Assembly: GCA_900541505.1 (NCBI GenBank)
Contig: UQKK01000051.1
Span: 1-21,035 of the forward strand
DNA from: an uncultured Ruminococcus sp.
GTDB taxonomy: Bacteria; Bacillota; Clostridia; Lachnospirales; Lachnospiraceae
DNA: 21,035 nt
Direction of reading: 5' to 3'
Shown here in pieces: positions 1 through 7,307 of this stretch. The translations under genes and the position numbers were made by a program. Each line of letters starts with the position of its first letter. Positions within the stretch are counted from its first letter, which is position 1. A model generated the notes under the pieces. That model was given only the letters and a program-made list of their open reading frames with translations, was not told the DNA's origin and did not search any database.

Positions 1-28
1 AAGCATAAAAATGGAGCCACTGCTCCGG
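1..28 (-). terminator. Possible rho-independent terminator at the window edge
   Basis: A GGAGC / GCTCC hairpin (arms 13-17 and 22-26, 4-nt loop) is followed on the minus strand by ATTTTTAT. It could end transcription of the hypothetical gene at 166-579, although about 140 nt separate them. The stem is only 5 bp, so the call is tentative. Confidence 0.35.
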
Positions 29-165
29 TAGATTATTTATCTACTTTTGCAACGGCCCCATCTCTATAACCTTATGTATATAGATAATCCTCTTTTCTCA
101 TGCTACCATTGTACCAATATCCTTCAACCATAATCATCAACCCGTTAATTATATTTTACTTTTTA

Positions 166-579
166 TCATATCACCTTATTTTCTAAATAACATTCCAACA
201 AATAAGATGGATTTTCGTAATACATACTGCTGTTATAATCATCAATTTTTTCACTGATAAATGAATGATAGACATTCCAGAGGGCTTCAATAATTCCAAT
301 GTTTTCAGCTTCCGCCACACCTTTTATCAGCCTTTTATACACTTTTCCAATATCCCAATGAGAAGGGATTGCATAACCACATTCTTTTACGTTATCGAAG
401 TTTCCTTTTTCAATTCCTGATTCTTTGATGAAATCATCACTGACTCGTTCTATATTATCGCTATGATATACATCTGCTAAATCATAAATTTTCTCAAGAC
501 GATTTTCACCTAACCTGTCAACAGCATCAACTCTTTTATTTTGTGTTTTTCTGGTCTGTCCGTCTGTCACAATCTCCAC
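166..579 (-). CDS. Hypothetical protein, possibly the C-terminal part of a decayed gene
   Basis: This is an open frame of 137 codons starting at GTG (579). I do not recognise the family. The protein looks soluble and is rich in Glu, Asp, Lys and Asn, with no signal peptide or membrane segment visible. The second half, with WDIGKVYKRLI, ALWNVYHSFI and PSYLLECYL, has the heavy aromatic and acidic content of small immunity-like or phage-associated proteins, but that is an impression and not an assignment. No convincing ribosome site precedes the GTG. The frame begins inside the last codons of another AT-rich minus-strand frame (567-836), so the two may be one gene split by a frameshift. The base composition is clearly more AT-rich than the operon that follows. 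Real coding is plausible, but start and function are unknown. Confidence 0.4.
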   Translation of the reverse strand: MEIVTDGQTRKTQNKRVDAVDRLGENRLEKIYDLADVYHSDNIERVSDDFIKESGIEKGNFDNVKECGYAIPSHWDIGKVYKRLIKGVAEAENIGIIEALWNVYHSFISEKIDDYNSSMYYENPSYLLECYLENKVI

Positions 580-836
580 TTCAAATTAATGATGTAAATC
601 ATAAGCCTTGTCGAAGAATCATAAAAATATTTCTGGTCGGAACGCAGAGAAGCTCCGAAAAACTTTCCGCATATTTCATGCAGCACTTCAAAGCACAATT
701 CGCCGTCCTGTTTGATAGATTTCAAAAAATAATTTCTTTCCATTTTTAAAATCATACAATCTTCTAACGCCTGTATTTCCGGATAATAGCCGTATAACAA
801 ATTCCAAATTAAAAATAAAGTTATGACAAATGACAT
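567..836 (-). pseudogene. Hypothetical frame, possible 5' part of the gene at 166-579
   Basis: An 89-codon minus-strand frame starts at ATG 836 and ends at TGA 567, overlapping the start of the next frame by 13 nt. It begins with a short hydrophobic stretch (VITLFLIWNLL) and then becomes soluble, with an EVLHEICGKFFG segment. I recognise no domain and see no good ribosome site. The overlap and the similar composition suggest that it and 166-579 were once continuous. It may equally be non-coding. Confidence 0.2.
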
Positions 837-978
837 AGAAAATAATTCTATTTTCTTATACTATATTAGCACCCCGACAATATACGGTTGCAACTGGAAG
901 GCAAAAAGAGTATCAGTATGCATAATCATACAGAATGTATTTTTACAGCGACTGGGAAAGGTAGAAAAGGAACTAACT

Positions 979-1047
979 ATGATAATTGAATTAATCGGCT
1001 ATTTGGGCTCTATACTTGTAGTGATATCAATGCTTATGACCTCCGTC
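979..1047 (+). pseudogene. Truncated YgjV-family membrane protein (N-terminal 23 codons)
   Basis: ATG at 979 follows AAAAGGAACTAACT, a fair ribosome site. The first 23 residues, ending in a hydrophobic segment (IGYLGSILVVISMLMTSV), match what I know of the first transmembrane helix of YgjV-like inner-membrane proteins, where MLMTSV is normally followed by a charged turn and more helices. After codon 23 the reading becomes unrelated and runs into the tandem repeat region. I read it as a gene truncated by deletion or recombination at about 1048. Bases 837-978 upstream are AT-rich and hold no other gene that I can support. Confidence 0.45.
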
Positions 1048-1086
1048 ACTTGCAACACGGTCAAATGCCGAATATTTATATCATCT

Positions 1087-1218
1087 GCAACATTTTTCCG
1101 CACTTATTTCACTTGATTTGCCACATTTTTCTTCATTTTTCGCACTCAGTTCGCAACATTTTTCTCTATTTTCAGCATATACATTGCCACTTTTTTCTCT
1201 ATTTCCCAACAATTTCCA
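1087..1218. repeat. Four imperfect 33-bp tandem repeats
   Basis: Units begin at 1087, 1120, 1153 and 1186, each exactly 33 bp long. Each starts with GC(A/C)AC(A/T)TTTTT and continues with a less conserved T-rich part. Because 33 is a multiple of three, the array stays open on the minus strand as an 11-residue repeat with an EKC(C/G)-type core (EKSG in the last unit). That frame is the one that follows the TAG stop of the dehydrogenase at 1228. It runs 48 codons to a TGA at 1081-1083. The array lies between a truncated gene and the operon's 3' end. Confidence 0.6.
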
Positions 1219-1227
1219 CTGTGTCTT

Positions 1228-2193
1228 CTATCCATTCACCACATTCACCGGATTCCCGCTTAAATATGCACGCAGATTTTCCACTGCGATATGCATAAGC
1301 CGGCTCCTGGATTCTTTCGGCGCCCAGGAAATATGCGGCGTGATGATGCAGTTGTTAAGTCCAAGGAGCGGATTATCCTTACGGATAGGCTCTGTGGAGA
1401 CGACATCAAGCCCGGCTGCCGCCACTTTCCCACTTAAGAGCGCGTCTCTCAAATCTTCTTCCACGATGAGCGGTCCTCTGGAGTTATTGAGAATGATGAC
1501 GCCGTCTTTCATCTTAGCGATATTGTCCTTATTGATGATACCTTCTGTATCCGGGAAAAGCGGACAGTGAAGGGCGATGACGTCCGATTCCTTCAGTACA
1601 TCATCGAGCGCGGCATAGCAAAAACTCTCTGTTTCTTCTACGGACTGAAATTTATCAAACGCCAATACCTTCATCCCCAGCGCCTGCGCAATCCTTCCTG
1701 TTGCCTGCCCGATTCGACCATATCCAATAATACCCATGGTTTTTCCTGCCAGTTCAATAAGCGGATAATCCCAAAAGCACCAGTCCGGATTCTGCTCCCA
1801 TCTACCCTCCTGCACCGCCTGATTGTGGTGACCGATATGATGGCAGATTTCCAGCAGAAGAGCGATGGCGAACTGCCCCACTGCCTCTGTACCGTAAGTC
1901 GGGATATTTGTAACAATGATACCCTGTTCTGCCGCTGCTTTTGTGTCCACCACATTATAGCCTGTAGCCAGCACTCCGATGTAACGGAGTTTTTTGCATG
2001 CCTTCAAGGTGTCGGAGGACAGTGGAGTTTTATTCGTAAATACAATCTCTGCTTCACCAATTCTGCTGATAATTTCCTGCTCATCTGTCAGGGAAGTACG
2101 GTCATAAACCGTACATTCTCCTATTGCTTCAAGTCCTTTCCAATCCAAATCACCCGGATTTAATGTATATCCATCCAATACTACAATTTTCAT
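1228..2193 (-). CDS. D-2-hydroxyacid dehydrogenase (hydroxypyruvate/glycerate dehydrogenase type)
   Basis: This is a 321-residue NAD(P)H-dependent oxidoreductase that interconverts a 2-keto acid and a D-2-hydroxy acid in the cytoplasm. The start is ATG 2193, preceded by GCAGGTGAGACA; a longer frame extends 15 codons upstream but has no ribosome site. The family features are all present: a catalytic N-terminal lobe, the Rossmann GYGRIG at about residues 157-162, and the catalytic triad Arg239 (NNSRGP), Glu268 (STEP) and His287 (PHISW). Length and motif order fit glycerate/hydroxypyruvate dehydrogenases of the formate/glycerate family. It is the last gene of the transketolase/KdgT operon, 90 nt after the amidohydrolase. 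In that context it may handle a 2-keto or 2-hydroxy sugar acid or a three-carbon product. Exact substrate specificity cannot be read from the motifs. Confidence 0.9.
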   Translation of the reverse strand: MKIVVLDGYTLNPGDLDWKGLEAIGECTVYDRTSLTDEQEIISRIGEAEIVFTNKTPLSSDTLKACKKLRYIGVLATGYNVVDTKAAAEQGIIVTNIPTYGTEAVGQFAIALLLEICHHIGHHNQAVQEGRWEQNPDWCFWDYPLIELAGKTMGIIGYGRIGQATGRIAQALGMKVLAFDKFQSVEETESFCYAALDDVLKESDVIALHCPLFPDTEGIINKDNIAKMKDGVIILNNSRGPLIVEEDLRDALLSGKVAAAGLDVVSTEPIRKDNPLLGLNNCIITPHISWAPKESRSRLMHIAVENLRAYLSGNPVNVVNG

Positions 2194-2227
2194 TGTCTCA
2201 CCTGCTCTTTTCTGAAATATATTTTTT

Positions 2228-2256
2228 AACAGGGACACAGTGTGCCCCTGTTTTTT
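2228..2256 (+). terminator. Plus-strand terminator-like hairpin between two minus-strand genes
   Basis: An 11-bp stem (arms 2228-2238 and 2242-2252, 3-nt loop, one G/T pair) is followed on the plus strand by TTTTTT. On the minus strand, the direction of the operon, the hairpin is flanked by A-runs and has no T-tract. It should therefore stop antisense transcripts and act as a simple mRNA hairpin within the operon. Confidence 0.55.
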
Positions 2257-2283
2257 ATGTTGTCTTATATTACTGTCTTTTTT

Positions 2284-3510
2284 CTATTCTTCTCTGCTGT
2301 CTTTTACAATTTTTCCGTCTTTTACAGTCATCACAACTCTCTGGGTAGACGTCAGGTCCTCCAGCGGATTTCCATTTAAGATGGCAAAGTTTGCGCGGTA
2401 TCCTGTCTTAATATACCCTACCTTGTCATCCTGTCCGATTGCCGCCGCTGCAACGGAGGTCGCTGCCTTCAAAGCTTCCGCGCTGCTCATGCCGATTTTC
2501 TGGAGATTCATAAACTCCAGGGCGTTGGTGCCGACTTTGATGCCCAGGGTTCCGGCGTCTGTGGAAAAGGCAATCTTTACACCCGCTTCATACGCTTTCT
2601 TCACACTCGCCCAATGACGCTCTGCTGTCGCAGCCAGAAGGTCAAGAACGCCCTGGCTTTTCGCTGCTACCAGTTCTTTTGACGGAGTGGGAGTCGGGGA
2701 AAGGAGGGTCGCCAGCATATAGCGGTCCTTCTTGAGCATGAGCTCGATTCCTTCTTCATCGATGCCTGTCCCGTGTACGACCAAATCTCCGTCTGCTCTT
2801 AAAAATCTCTTAATAGCCTCCGCTCCTCTCAAGTGCGCGTGTACCGGTGTGGCATAATTGTGTGCCTCATCGATTGCAGCCTCAATCTCTTCCGGAGTAA
2901 AGTCACATGCCTGTGAATTTCTTCCAATCATACGAATCGGCGGGCTAAGCTGCAGTTTGATGTGGTCCACACTGTGATACATTAAATCTCTCACTGCTTT
3001 TCTCATCCCGTAAGGACCATAGGGCTCCATGGAAAAACCTACGAAATGCGCCTTGTTAGTGGTAAGCTGCTTTCCTGCGATATACAAATCCGGACCTTCT
3101 ATGTATCCCTTATTGATGGCTTCTTTCAACGCGCACTCGATGAAATTGTTGCCGCCTCCGTCAATAACCGTAGTGAATCCCGCATCCAGCATCCTTCGGC
3201 AGTTGTAGGCGCCCAGATAAGCGACAGCCGCCTGCGCGGTATCCAGCCGTTCTCCTCCCGGAGAAGTGGTGGCAAGGGACTCCTCTTTATCTGTCACCTC
3301 TTCCAGAAGCATATGCATGTGGCAGTCAATAAATCCCGGTGTCAGAGTATACCCCTTCAAATCCACGATTTTTCCGTTCTCTACGTTTTCACTTCCAGGA
3401 GTCAGAATATCCCGGATGATTCCGTCCTCAACTACGATAGTACGGTCTTTTAAAATCTCGTCATTTGCTCCGTCAAATACATCTACATTTTTAAAAATCA
3501 TCCTGTTCAT
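2284..3510 (-). CDS. Metal-dependent amidohydrolase (imidazolonepropionase / Xaa-Pro dipeptidase-like)
   Basis: This 408-residue cytoplasmic hydrolase belongs to the amidohydrolase superfamily. An N-terminal beta-sandwich segment leads to the metal-binding HxH (His64, His66 in IDCHMH). Next come a candidate bridging Lys185 (DHIKLQL), His224/His226 (PVHAH), His246 (VVHGTG) and the catalytic Asp318 (FSTDAG), with the usual C-terminal return to the sandwich. Such enzymes cleave C-N bonds in lactams, cyclic ureas or aminoacyl amides. The start, ATG 3510, has GGAGGAG seven nt upstream and overlaps the KdgT-family stop as ATGA, so the two are translationally coupled. A hydrolase of this type coupled to a sugar-acid permease suggests that the imported compound carries an amide or lactam bond, but this is inference. 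The substrate is unknown. Confidence 0.85.
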   Translation of the reverse strand: MNRMIFKNVDVFDGANDEILKDRTIVVEDGIIRDILTPGSENVENGKIVDLKGYTLTPGFIDCHMHMLLEEVTDKEESLATTSPGGERLDTAQAAVAYLGAYNCRRMLDAGFTTVIDGGGNNFIECALKEAINKGYIEGPDLYIAGKQLTTNKAHFVGFSMEPYGPYGMRKAVRDLMYHSVDHIKLQLSPPIRMIGRNSQACDFTPEEIEAAIDEAHNYATPVHAHLRGAEAIKRFLRADGDLVVHGTGIDEEGIELMLKKDRYMLATLLSPTPTPSKELVAAKSQGVLDLLAATAERHWASVKKAYEAGVKIAFSTDAGTLGIKVGTNALEFMNLQKIGMSSAEALKAATSVAAAAIGQDDKVGYIKTGYRANFAILNGNPLEDLTSTQRVVMTVKDGKIVKDSREE

Positions 3511-4481
3511 GCCACTGCTCCTCCTTCACTTTTTTCTTTCTTTTCTAATTTCTTTTTGATTCGTTTATCTAAAAATGCTACCATTACCGGGCATAAAATC
3601 GCTGTCACCACACATGCCGCGGAACACTGTGCTGTCGCTGCGTTCGCATAAGGCGCAAAACTTGGGTCTGCTGTCGCAATTGCCGCCGGGGTTGCCACAG
3701 AATTTCCTGCTGCAGTACCCACCGCTGCACCTACCGCCGTGCGTTTCCTGAGAATCAAGCAGTAGATGAGATTTACAAGGAAGCCGGAGAATACCAGCAC
3801 CAGGATACCGAGGAGGATACCTGCAACGCCTGCCTGAATAACTGTCGTAAAGCTCATACCTGCTCCAAGTACAAAGGAGAAGAAAATAATGATGAAAGGA
3901 AGCGCTTTCTCTGCCATTTCTTTAAAATCTTTATCCAGATTTCCCCATACTACTCCAATGATAATAGGCATTATCGTTGCCAGCAGGGTCAAAAACGGAA
4001 TATCGGACATGCCTGTCGCTCCCAACGCCACCATGGTAAGGAAAGGTCCGTCATTGACTGACAGGACAGATACCGCGCCGACATCCGTGGAATCACCGAA
4101 CCGTGCCGCCAGTGTCGCATAGATAGACCCGGAAGAATTAGTGAGCACAGCAATCAATACTACCGGAGTCAGTCCCAAAAAGCCCTCCGGACCAAATACT
4201 GCCTGCACGCCCCATCCAATTGCCACGCCGATAACAAATTTCAGGATTGTCAGAATCGCTCCCTTATACAGAGGAGCGCCCACCTGCTTAAAACTGATGG
4301 AAGCACCGCAGCATATGAGGAACAATCCCATCAGACAGTTGGTGCCATCTTTTAAAAGTCCTGTCGTAGCTCCGCCTATCTGCAGCGCGCCCGGAATAAA
4401 TGTATTTATCACCACACCGAGCAGCAAGGGGATTACCATGATTCCGCCCGGAATTTTATTCATCAATTGTACCAGTTTCAA
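3507..4481 (-). CDS. kdgT: 2-keto-3-deoxygluconate permease family transporter (KdgT family)
   Basis: This 324-residue integral membrane protein has about ten hydrophobic segments and the family signatures: NKIPGG at the N-terminus, a conserved NSSGSIYA stretch near residue 115, a DGPF segment, and a small-residue-rich AGNSVATPAAIA motif near the C-terminus. It ends in a Lys/Glu-rich cytoplasmic tail. KdgT proteins are proton symporters for 2-keto-3-deoxy sugar acids. The start is TTG 4481, with AAGGAGG eight nt upstream; the first ATG, six codons further in, would be too far from it. It lies 25 nt after the reductase stop and overlaps the amidohydrolase start. As the only transporter in the operon it should set the substrate class, a small keto or sugar acid, but the family is broad enough that the exact compound is uncertain. 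Confidence 0.88.
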   Translation of the reverse strand: MKLVQLMNKIPGGIMVIPLLLGVVINTFIPGALQIGGATTGLLKDGTNCLMGLFLICCGASISFKQVGAPLYKGAILTILKFVIGVAIGWGVQAVFGPEGFLGLTPVVLIAVLTNSSGSIYATLAARFGDSTDVGAVSVLSVNDGPFLTMVALGATGMSDIPFLTLLATIMPIIIGVVWGNLDKDFKEMAEKALPFIIIFFSFVLGAGMSFTTVIQAGVAGILLGILVLVFSGFLVNLIYCLILRKRTAVGAAVGTAAGNSVATPAAIATADPSFAPYANAATAQCSAACVVTAILCPVMVAFLDKRIKKKLEKKEKSEGGAVA

Positions 4482-4488
4482 AATAAAC

Positions 4489-4496
4489 GCCTCCTT
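4489..4496 (-). promoter_or_regulatory. Ribosome site that fixes the TTG start of the KdgT-family gene
   Basis: AAGGAGGC on the minus strand lies eight nt before TTG (4479-4481). The next in-frame ATG, at codon 7, lies 26 nt away, so this strong site selects the rare TTG start. Confidence 0.7.
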
Positions 4497-4506
4497 TTCT
4501 CTCTTC

Positions 4507-5412
4507 TTATCCTTCTGTTTCTTCTCCTCTTACTTCGATTTTCGCGCAGTCCTCATAACTTCTTATCAGCGCTCCCAAATCATCCTGTCCGTATCCGCAG
4601 GCGCTGCTCCAGGTGAAAATCTGTTTCACAAGAGCGCTGACAAACATGGGACTTTTTACCTCTTTGCCAATGTCCAGGGCGATAGACAAATCTTTGATGA
4701 AAATGTCCACCGGACCGCGGGCTTTAAAATCTCTCTTCATTATTAGCGGCAATTTATCCCGGAACACATCGTTACAGCCTGTGCATTTTGAAATCACTTC
4801 GTAAATCTGCTCCGGCTTCAGTCCTGATTTCACAGCCATTGTCACAGCCTCTGATACAATCGCCATCCCTGTAGCTATCATGACCTGGTTGATGCTCTTC
4901 ATGACCTGTCCGTTGCCAATCTTCTCGCTGACATGGTAGGTATTCCCCGCACCCATCGCTTCCAGAGCATTCTTTATCTTTGCAAATGTTTCTTTCTCTG
5001 TTGCTGCCATCATAATGAGCTTACCTTCAATTGCCCCGGTCTTGCCGCCGCTTACCGGACAGTCCACATAGGAGATTCCTTTTTTCCGAACAGCTTCGTT
5101 GATTTTTCTCGTCTGTTCCGGTGAGATGGTGCTGGATACCACAAGAATCTTACCCGGCACCATGGAAGAAGCAAGACCATCCGCTCCGAGCACTACGCTT
5201 TTTACCTGCTCATAATTCATTACCATAACGAAAATAACGTCCGCACTGTTTCCCAGCTCTTTTAATGACTTTGTACCGATTGCGCCGATTTCTTCCGTTC
5301 TTTTTACCGCTTCCTCAAAGACGTCATAAGTATAGACTGTAAATCCGTTTTTCAGCAGATTGTGAACCATATTATACCCCATGTTGCCGAGCCCTACAAA
5401 CCCTATCTTCAC
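4507..5412 (-). CDS. 3-hydroxyisobutyrate dehydrogenase family reductase (tartronate semialdehyde reductase-like)
   Basis: This 301-residue NAD(P)-dependent beta-hydroxyacid dehydrogenase opens with the dinucleotide site GLGNMG (about residues 7-12). The substrate-binding signature CPVSGG follows (about 118-123), and the catalytic lysine is in GQVMKSINQ (Lys172). The C-terminal all-helical domain is complete. Family members reduce or oxidise short hydroxy acids such as tartronate semialdehyde, 3-hydroxyisobutyrate, L-threonate or sulfolactaldehyde. The start is GTG 5412, with AAAGGAGGG eight nt upstream; the longer frame begins inside the preceding gene and has no ribosome site. It follows the transketolase C subunit after 17 nt. 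Together with the D-2-hydroxyacid dehydrogenase in the same operon it could reduce aldehyde and keto-acid products. Which substrate it uses is not visible. Confidence 0.87.
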   Translation of the reverse strand: MKIGFVGLGNMGYNMVHNLLKNGFTVYTYDVFEEAVKRTEEIGAIGTKSLKELGNSADVIFVMVMNYEQVKSVVLGADGLASSMVPGKILVVSSTISPEQTRKINEAVRKKGISYVDCPVSGGKTGAIEGKLIMMAATEKETFAKIKNALEAMGAGNTYHVSEKIGNGQVMKSINQVMIATGMAIVSEAVTMAVKSGLKPEQIYEVISKCTGCNDVFRDKLPLIMKRDFKARGPVDIFIKDLSIALDIGKEVKSPMFVSALVKQIFTWSSACGYGQDDLGALIRSYEDCAKIEVRGEETEG

Positions 5413-5429
5413 GAACCTTTCCCTCCTTT

Positions 5430-6359
5430 CTACCGGCAAAGTTCTTCCGCTGTGCGGATGATATTTTCCGATGTAATTCCATTTATTTTCAACAGCTCAT
5501 GATAAGGAGCTGACTGTCCAAACTGGTCCTGTACACCGATACGCTTTACGATTCCTTGTCCAAGCTCCGCCGCCACTTCACACACAGCGCTTCCCAGTCC
5601 GTTTATGATATTGTGGTCTTCCACAGTAATGATTTTTCCAATTTCCTCCACGCATTTTTCCACTGCCTCTTTGTCTAACGGCTTGATAGTGTGCATATCC
5701 AGAAGCCGCACGCTCATCCCTCTTGTCTCCAGAATTTCCGCTGCCTCTTTTGCTATGCAGACGGTATCGCCGTTGGCGATGATGGCGATATCTTTTCCGT
5801 CCTGTATCTGATGTGCCTTTCCAATCTCCAGTTCAATGGAATCGTCATAGACAAAGGGAATGGCATCTCTGGTAAACCTTAAGTAGACCGGACCTTCATA
5901 TTCTGCCGCTTTGCGAATCAGATTTCTCGTCGCATAGTAATCCGCGCCCATAATGACAGTCATATTGGGGAGCGTACGCAGGATTCCCATATCCTCTATG
6001 GACTGGTGGCTGGCACCATCATTGGCGGGTGTCAGCCCGCCGTGTGAGCAGGCGATTTTTACATTCAGTTTCGGATAACAAATTTCCTGACGTATCTGTT
6101 CGGACATTCTCATGGAACCAAACACTGCATATGTACTGATAAATGGTATTTTCCCGGTGGTGGCGAGCCCCGCCGCAATACCACAGGCATTTTGCTCGGC
6201 GATTCCCACATTTACATGCTGGTTTGGAAATGCAGAGGCAAAGGCGAGTGTCTTGCATGATTTTCCCACATCCGCATCTACGATATAAATATCCGGATTC
6301 TCTTTTCCCAGTTCCAGCATCTCATCTCCAAAGGCTTCTCTTAATGCTTTTCCGTTCAT
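5430..6359 (-). CDS. Transketolase, C-terminal subunit
   Basis: These 309 residues carry the pyrimidine-binding and C-terminal domains of a transketolase split into two polypeptides. The conserved catalytic glutamate that activates thiamine diphosphate is in NVGIAEQN (Glu55), followed by ACSHGGLT (about 103-110), the PANDGASHQ loop, and the C-terminal domain with TVEDH. Paired with the N subunit it should transfer a two-carbon ketol unit between a ketose and an aldose. It starts at ATG 6359, overlapping the N-subunit stop as ATGA, with an AAAGGGG ribosome site inside the upstream gene. Such coupling fits a stoichiometric complex. A dedicated split transketolase in a catabolic operon suggests a pathway-specific acceptor or donor rather than the housekeeping pentose phosphate role. 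Confidence 0.93.
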   Translation of the reverse strand: MNGKALREAFGDEMLELGKENPDIYIVDADVGKSCKTLAFASAFPNQHVNVGIAEQNACGIAAGLATTGKIPFISTYAVFGSMRMSEQIRQEICYPKLNVKIACSHGGLTPANDGASHQSIEDMGILRTLPNMTVIMGADYYATRNLIRKAAEYEGPVYLRFTRDAIPFVYDDSIELEIGKAHQIQDGKDIAIIANGDTVCIAKEAAEILETRGMSVRLLDMHTIKPLDKEAVEKCVEEIGKIITVEDHNIINGLGSAVCEVAAELGQGIVKRIGVQDQFGQSAPYHELLKINGITSENIIRTAEELCR

Positions 6360-7192
6360 GATTCAAATCCCCTTTCCAAATCTTCCATCGCGATTTTATA
6401 CTGTTCATCATTCGGCGCCTGCCCGTGCCAAATCGGTACATTTTCCATAAAGGAAATCCCCTTGCCTTTCACGGTGTTGCAGACAATCGCTTTCGGTTTG
6501 CCGTTTTTATTGGCTCTCACGGTATCCAGTGTGCCTACAATTTCTTCCATCGCGTGACCATTGATGCGGTATGTCTCAAATCCAAACGCCTTGAATTTTT
6601 CCTGTAAATCCTGAGTCGGCATGATGTCCTCGCACTCCCCGTCGTTTTGCAGACGGTTGTTATCCACAAATACCACCAGATTATCCAACTGATATTTCAC
6701 CGCGGATTCCGCAGCCTCCCATACCTGTCCTTCCTGACATTCTCCGTCTCCTACCAGAACGAACACCCTGTAATCCTTGCCGTCCCGCTTTCCTGCCAGA
6801 GCCATTCCTGTCGCGCAGGAGATTCCCTGTCCTAAAGAGCCTGTGCTGATATCGATTCCGGGGCATTTCTTCATATCCGGATGTCCCTGAAGGATAGAGC
6901 CCTGCTTTCTCAATGTCCCCAGAATCTCCTTGTCAAAATATCCCTTCGTCGCCAGAGCTGAGTAGAGAATCGGGCAGACATGTCCTTTGGACAATACGAA
7001 ACGGTCTCTGTCCTCCCATTTCGGCTCTTCGGGGCGTATATCCATCTCCCTGAAATACAATGCTGTCACAATATCTGCCGCTGACATGGAGCCGCCGGGA
7101 TGCCCGGACTGGGCTTTGTAAATCATGGTTAAAGCTGTCTTTCTCAATTCCTTTGCCTGTTCTTTTAACTTTGCAACTGATACATCTTCCAT
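6356..7192 (-). CDS. Transketolase, N-terminal (thiamine diphosphate-binding) subunit
   Basis: These 278 residues form the diphosphate-binding domain of a split transketolase. Visible motifs are SGHPGGSMSAAD (His31), LSKGH (His71), and the ThDP/Mg site GDG (148-150) followed by DNN at 177-179. The WHGQAPN segment near residues 255-261 corresponds to an active-site histidine. It needs the next gene's product to form the active site at the dimer interface. ATG 7192 is preceded by AAGGCGGAG. It is the first gene of the operon; its promoter is about 115 nt upstream, and a palindromic operator sits 15 nt before the start. No sugar kinase or isomerase is encoded beside it, so phosphorylated substrates would have to come from elsewhere. 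Confidence 0.93.
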   Translation of the reverse strand: MEDVSVAKLKEQAKELRKTALTMIYKAQSGHPGGSMSAADIVTALYFREMDIRPEEPKWEDRDRFVLSKGHVCPILYSALATKGYFDKEILGTLRKQGSILQGHPDMKKCPGIDISTGSLGQGISCATGMALAGKRDGKDYRVFVLVGDGECQEGQVWEAAESAVKYQLDNLVVFVDNNRLQNDGECEDIMPTQDLQEKFKAFGFETYRINGHAMEEIVGTLDTVRANKNGKPKAIVCNTVKGKGISFMENVPIWHGQAPNDEQYKIAMEDLERGFES

Positions 7193-7206
7193 TTTCTCCG
7201 CCTTTC

Positions 7207-7229
7207 CAACATCCCAACATAGGATGTTG
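7207..7229. promoter_or_regulatory. Operator copy O1 (palindrome) just upstream of the first operon gene
   Basis: The 8-bp arms CAACATCC and GGATGTTG are separated by 7 nt, and the inner bases are also nearly symmetric. It lies directly before the ribosome site of the transketolase N-subunit gene, about 75-95 nt downstream of the predicted start of transcription. It is probably a binding site of the adjacent GntR protein. Its centre is 73 bp from that of O2. Confidence 0.65.
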
Positions 7230-7280
7230 ATATTTTAAAATTTTGCACGGATATATTTCCCGTGCCTGTCAGTTATTTTC

Positions 7281-7301
7281 AACATCCTATGTTAGGATGT
7301 T
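7281..7301. promoter_or_regulatory. Operator copy O2 (perfect palindrome) at the operon start site
   Basis: Perfect 9-bp arms AACATCCTA and TAGGATGTT flank a 3-nt centre. The site covers about +1 to +21 of the predicted minus-strand promoter, where bound protein would block RNA polymerase. It is the best-conserved of the three copies. Confidence 0.72.
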
Positions 7302-7307
7302 AATTGC

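Noticed and set aside
1087..1218. Tandem repeats considered as a CRISPR array
   Set aside because: The units abut with no unique spacers, are T-rich and diverge gradually. No cas gene is near.
1050..1570. Phe/His/Ser-rich plus-strand frames across the repeat region and into the dehydrogenase
   Set aside because: They read the T-rich repeats and the antisense of the dehydrogenase. Their composition is that of simple sequence, not of a protein family.
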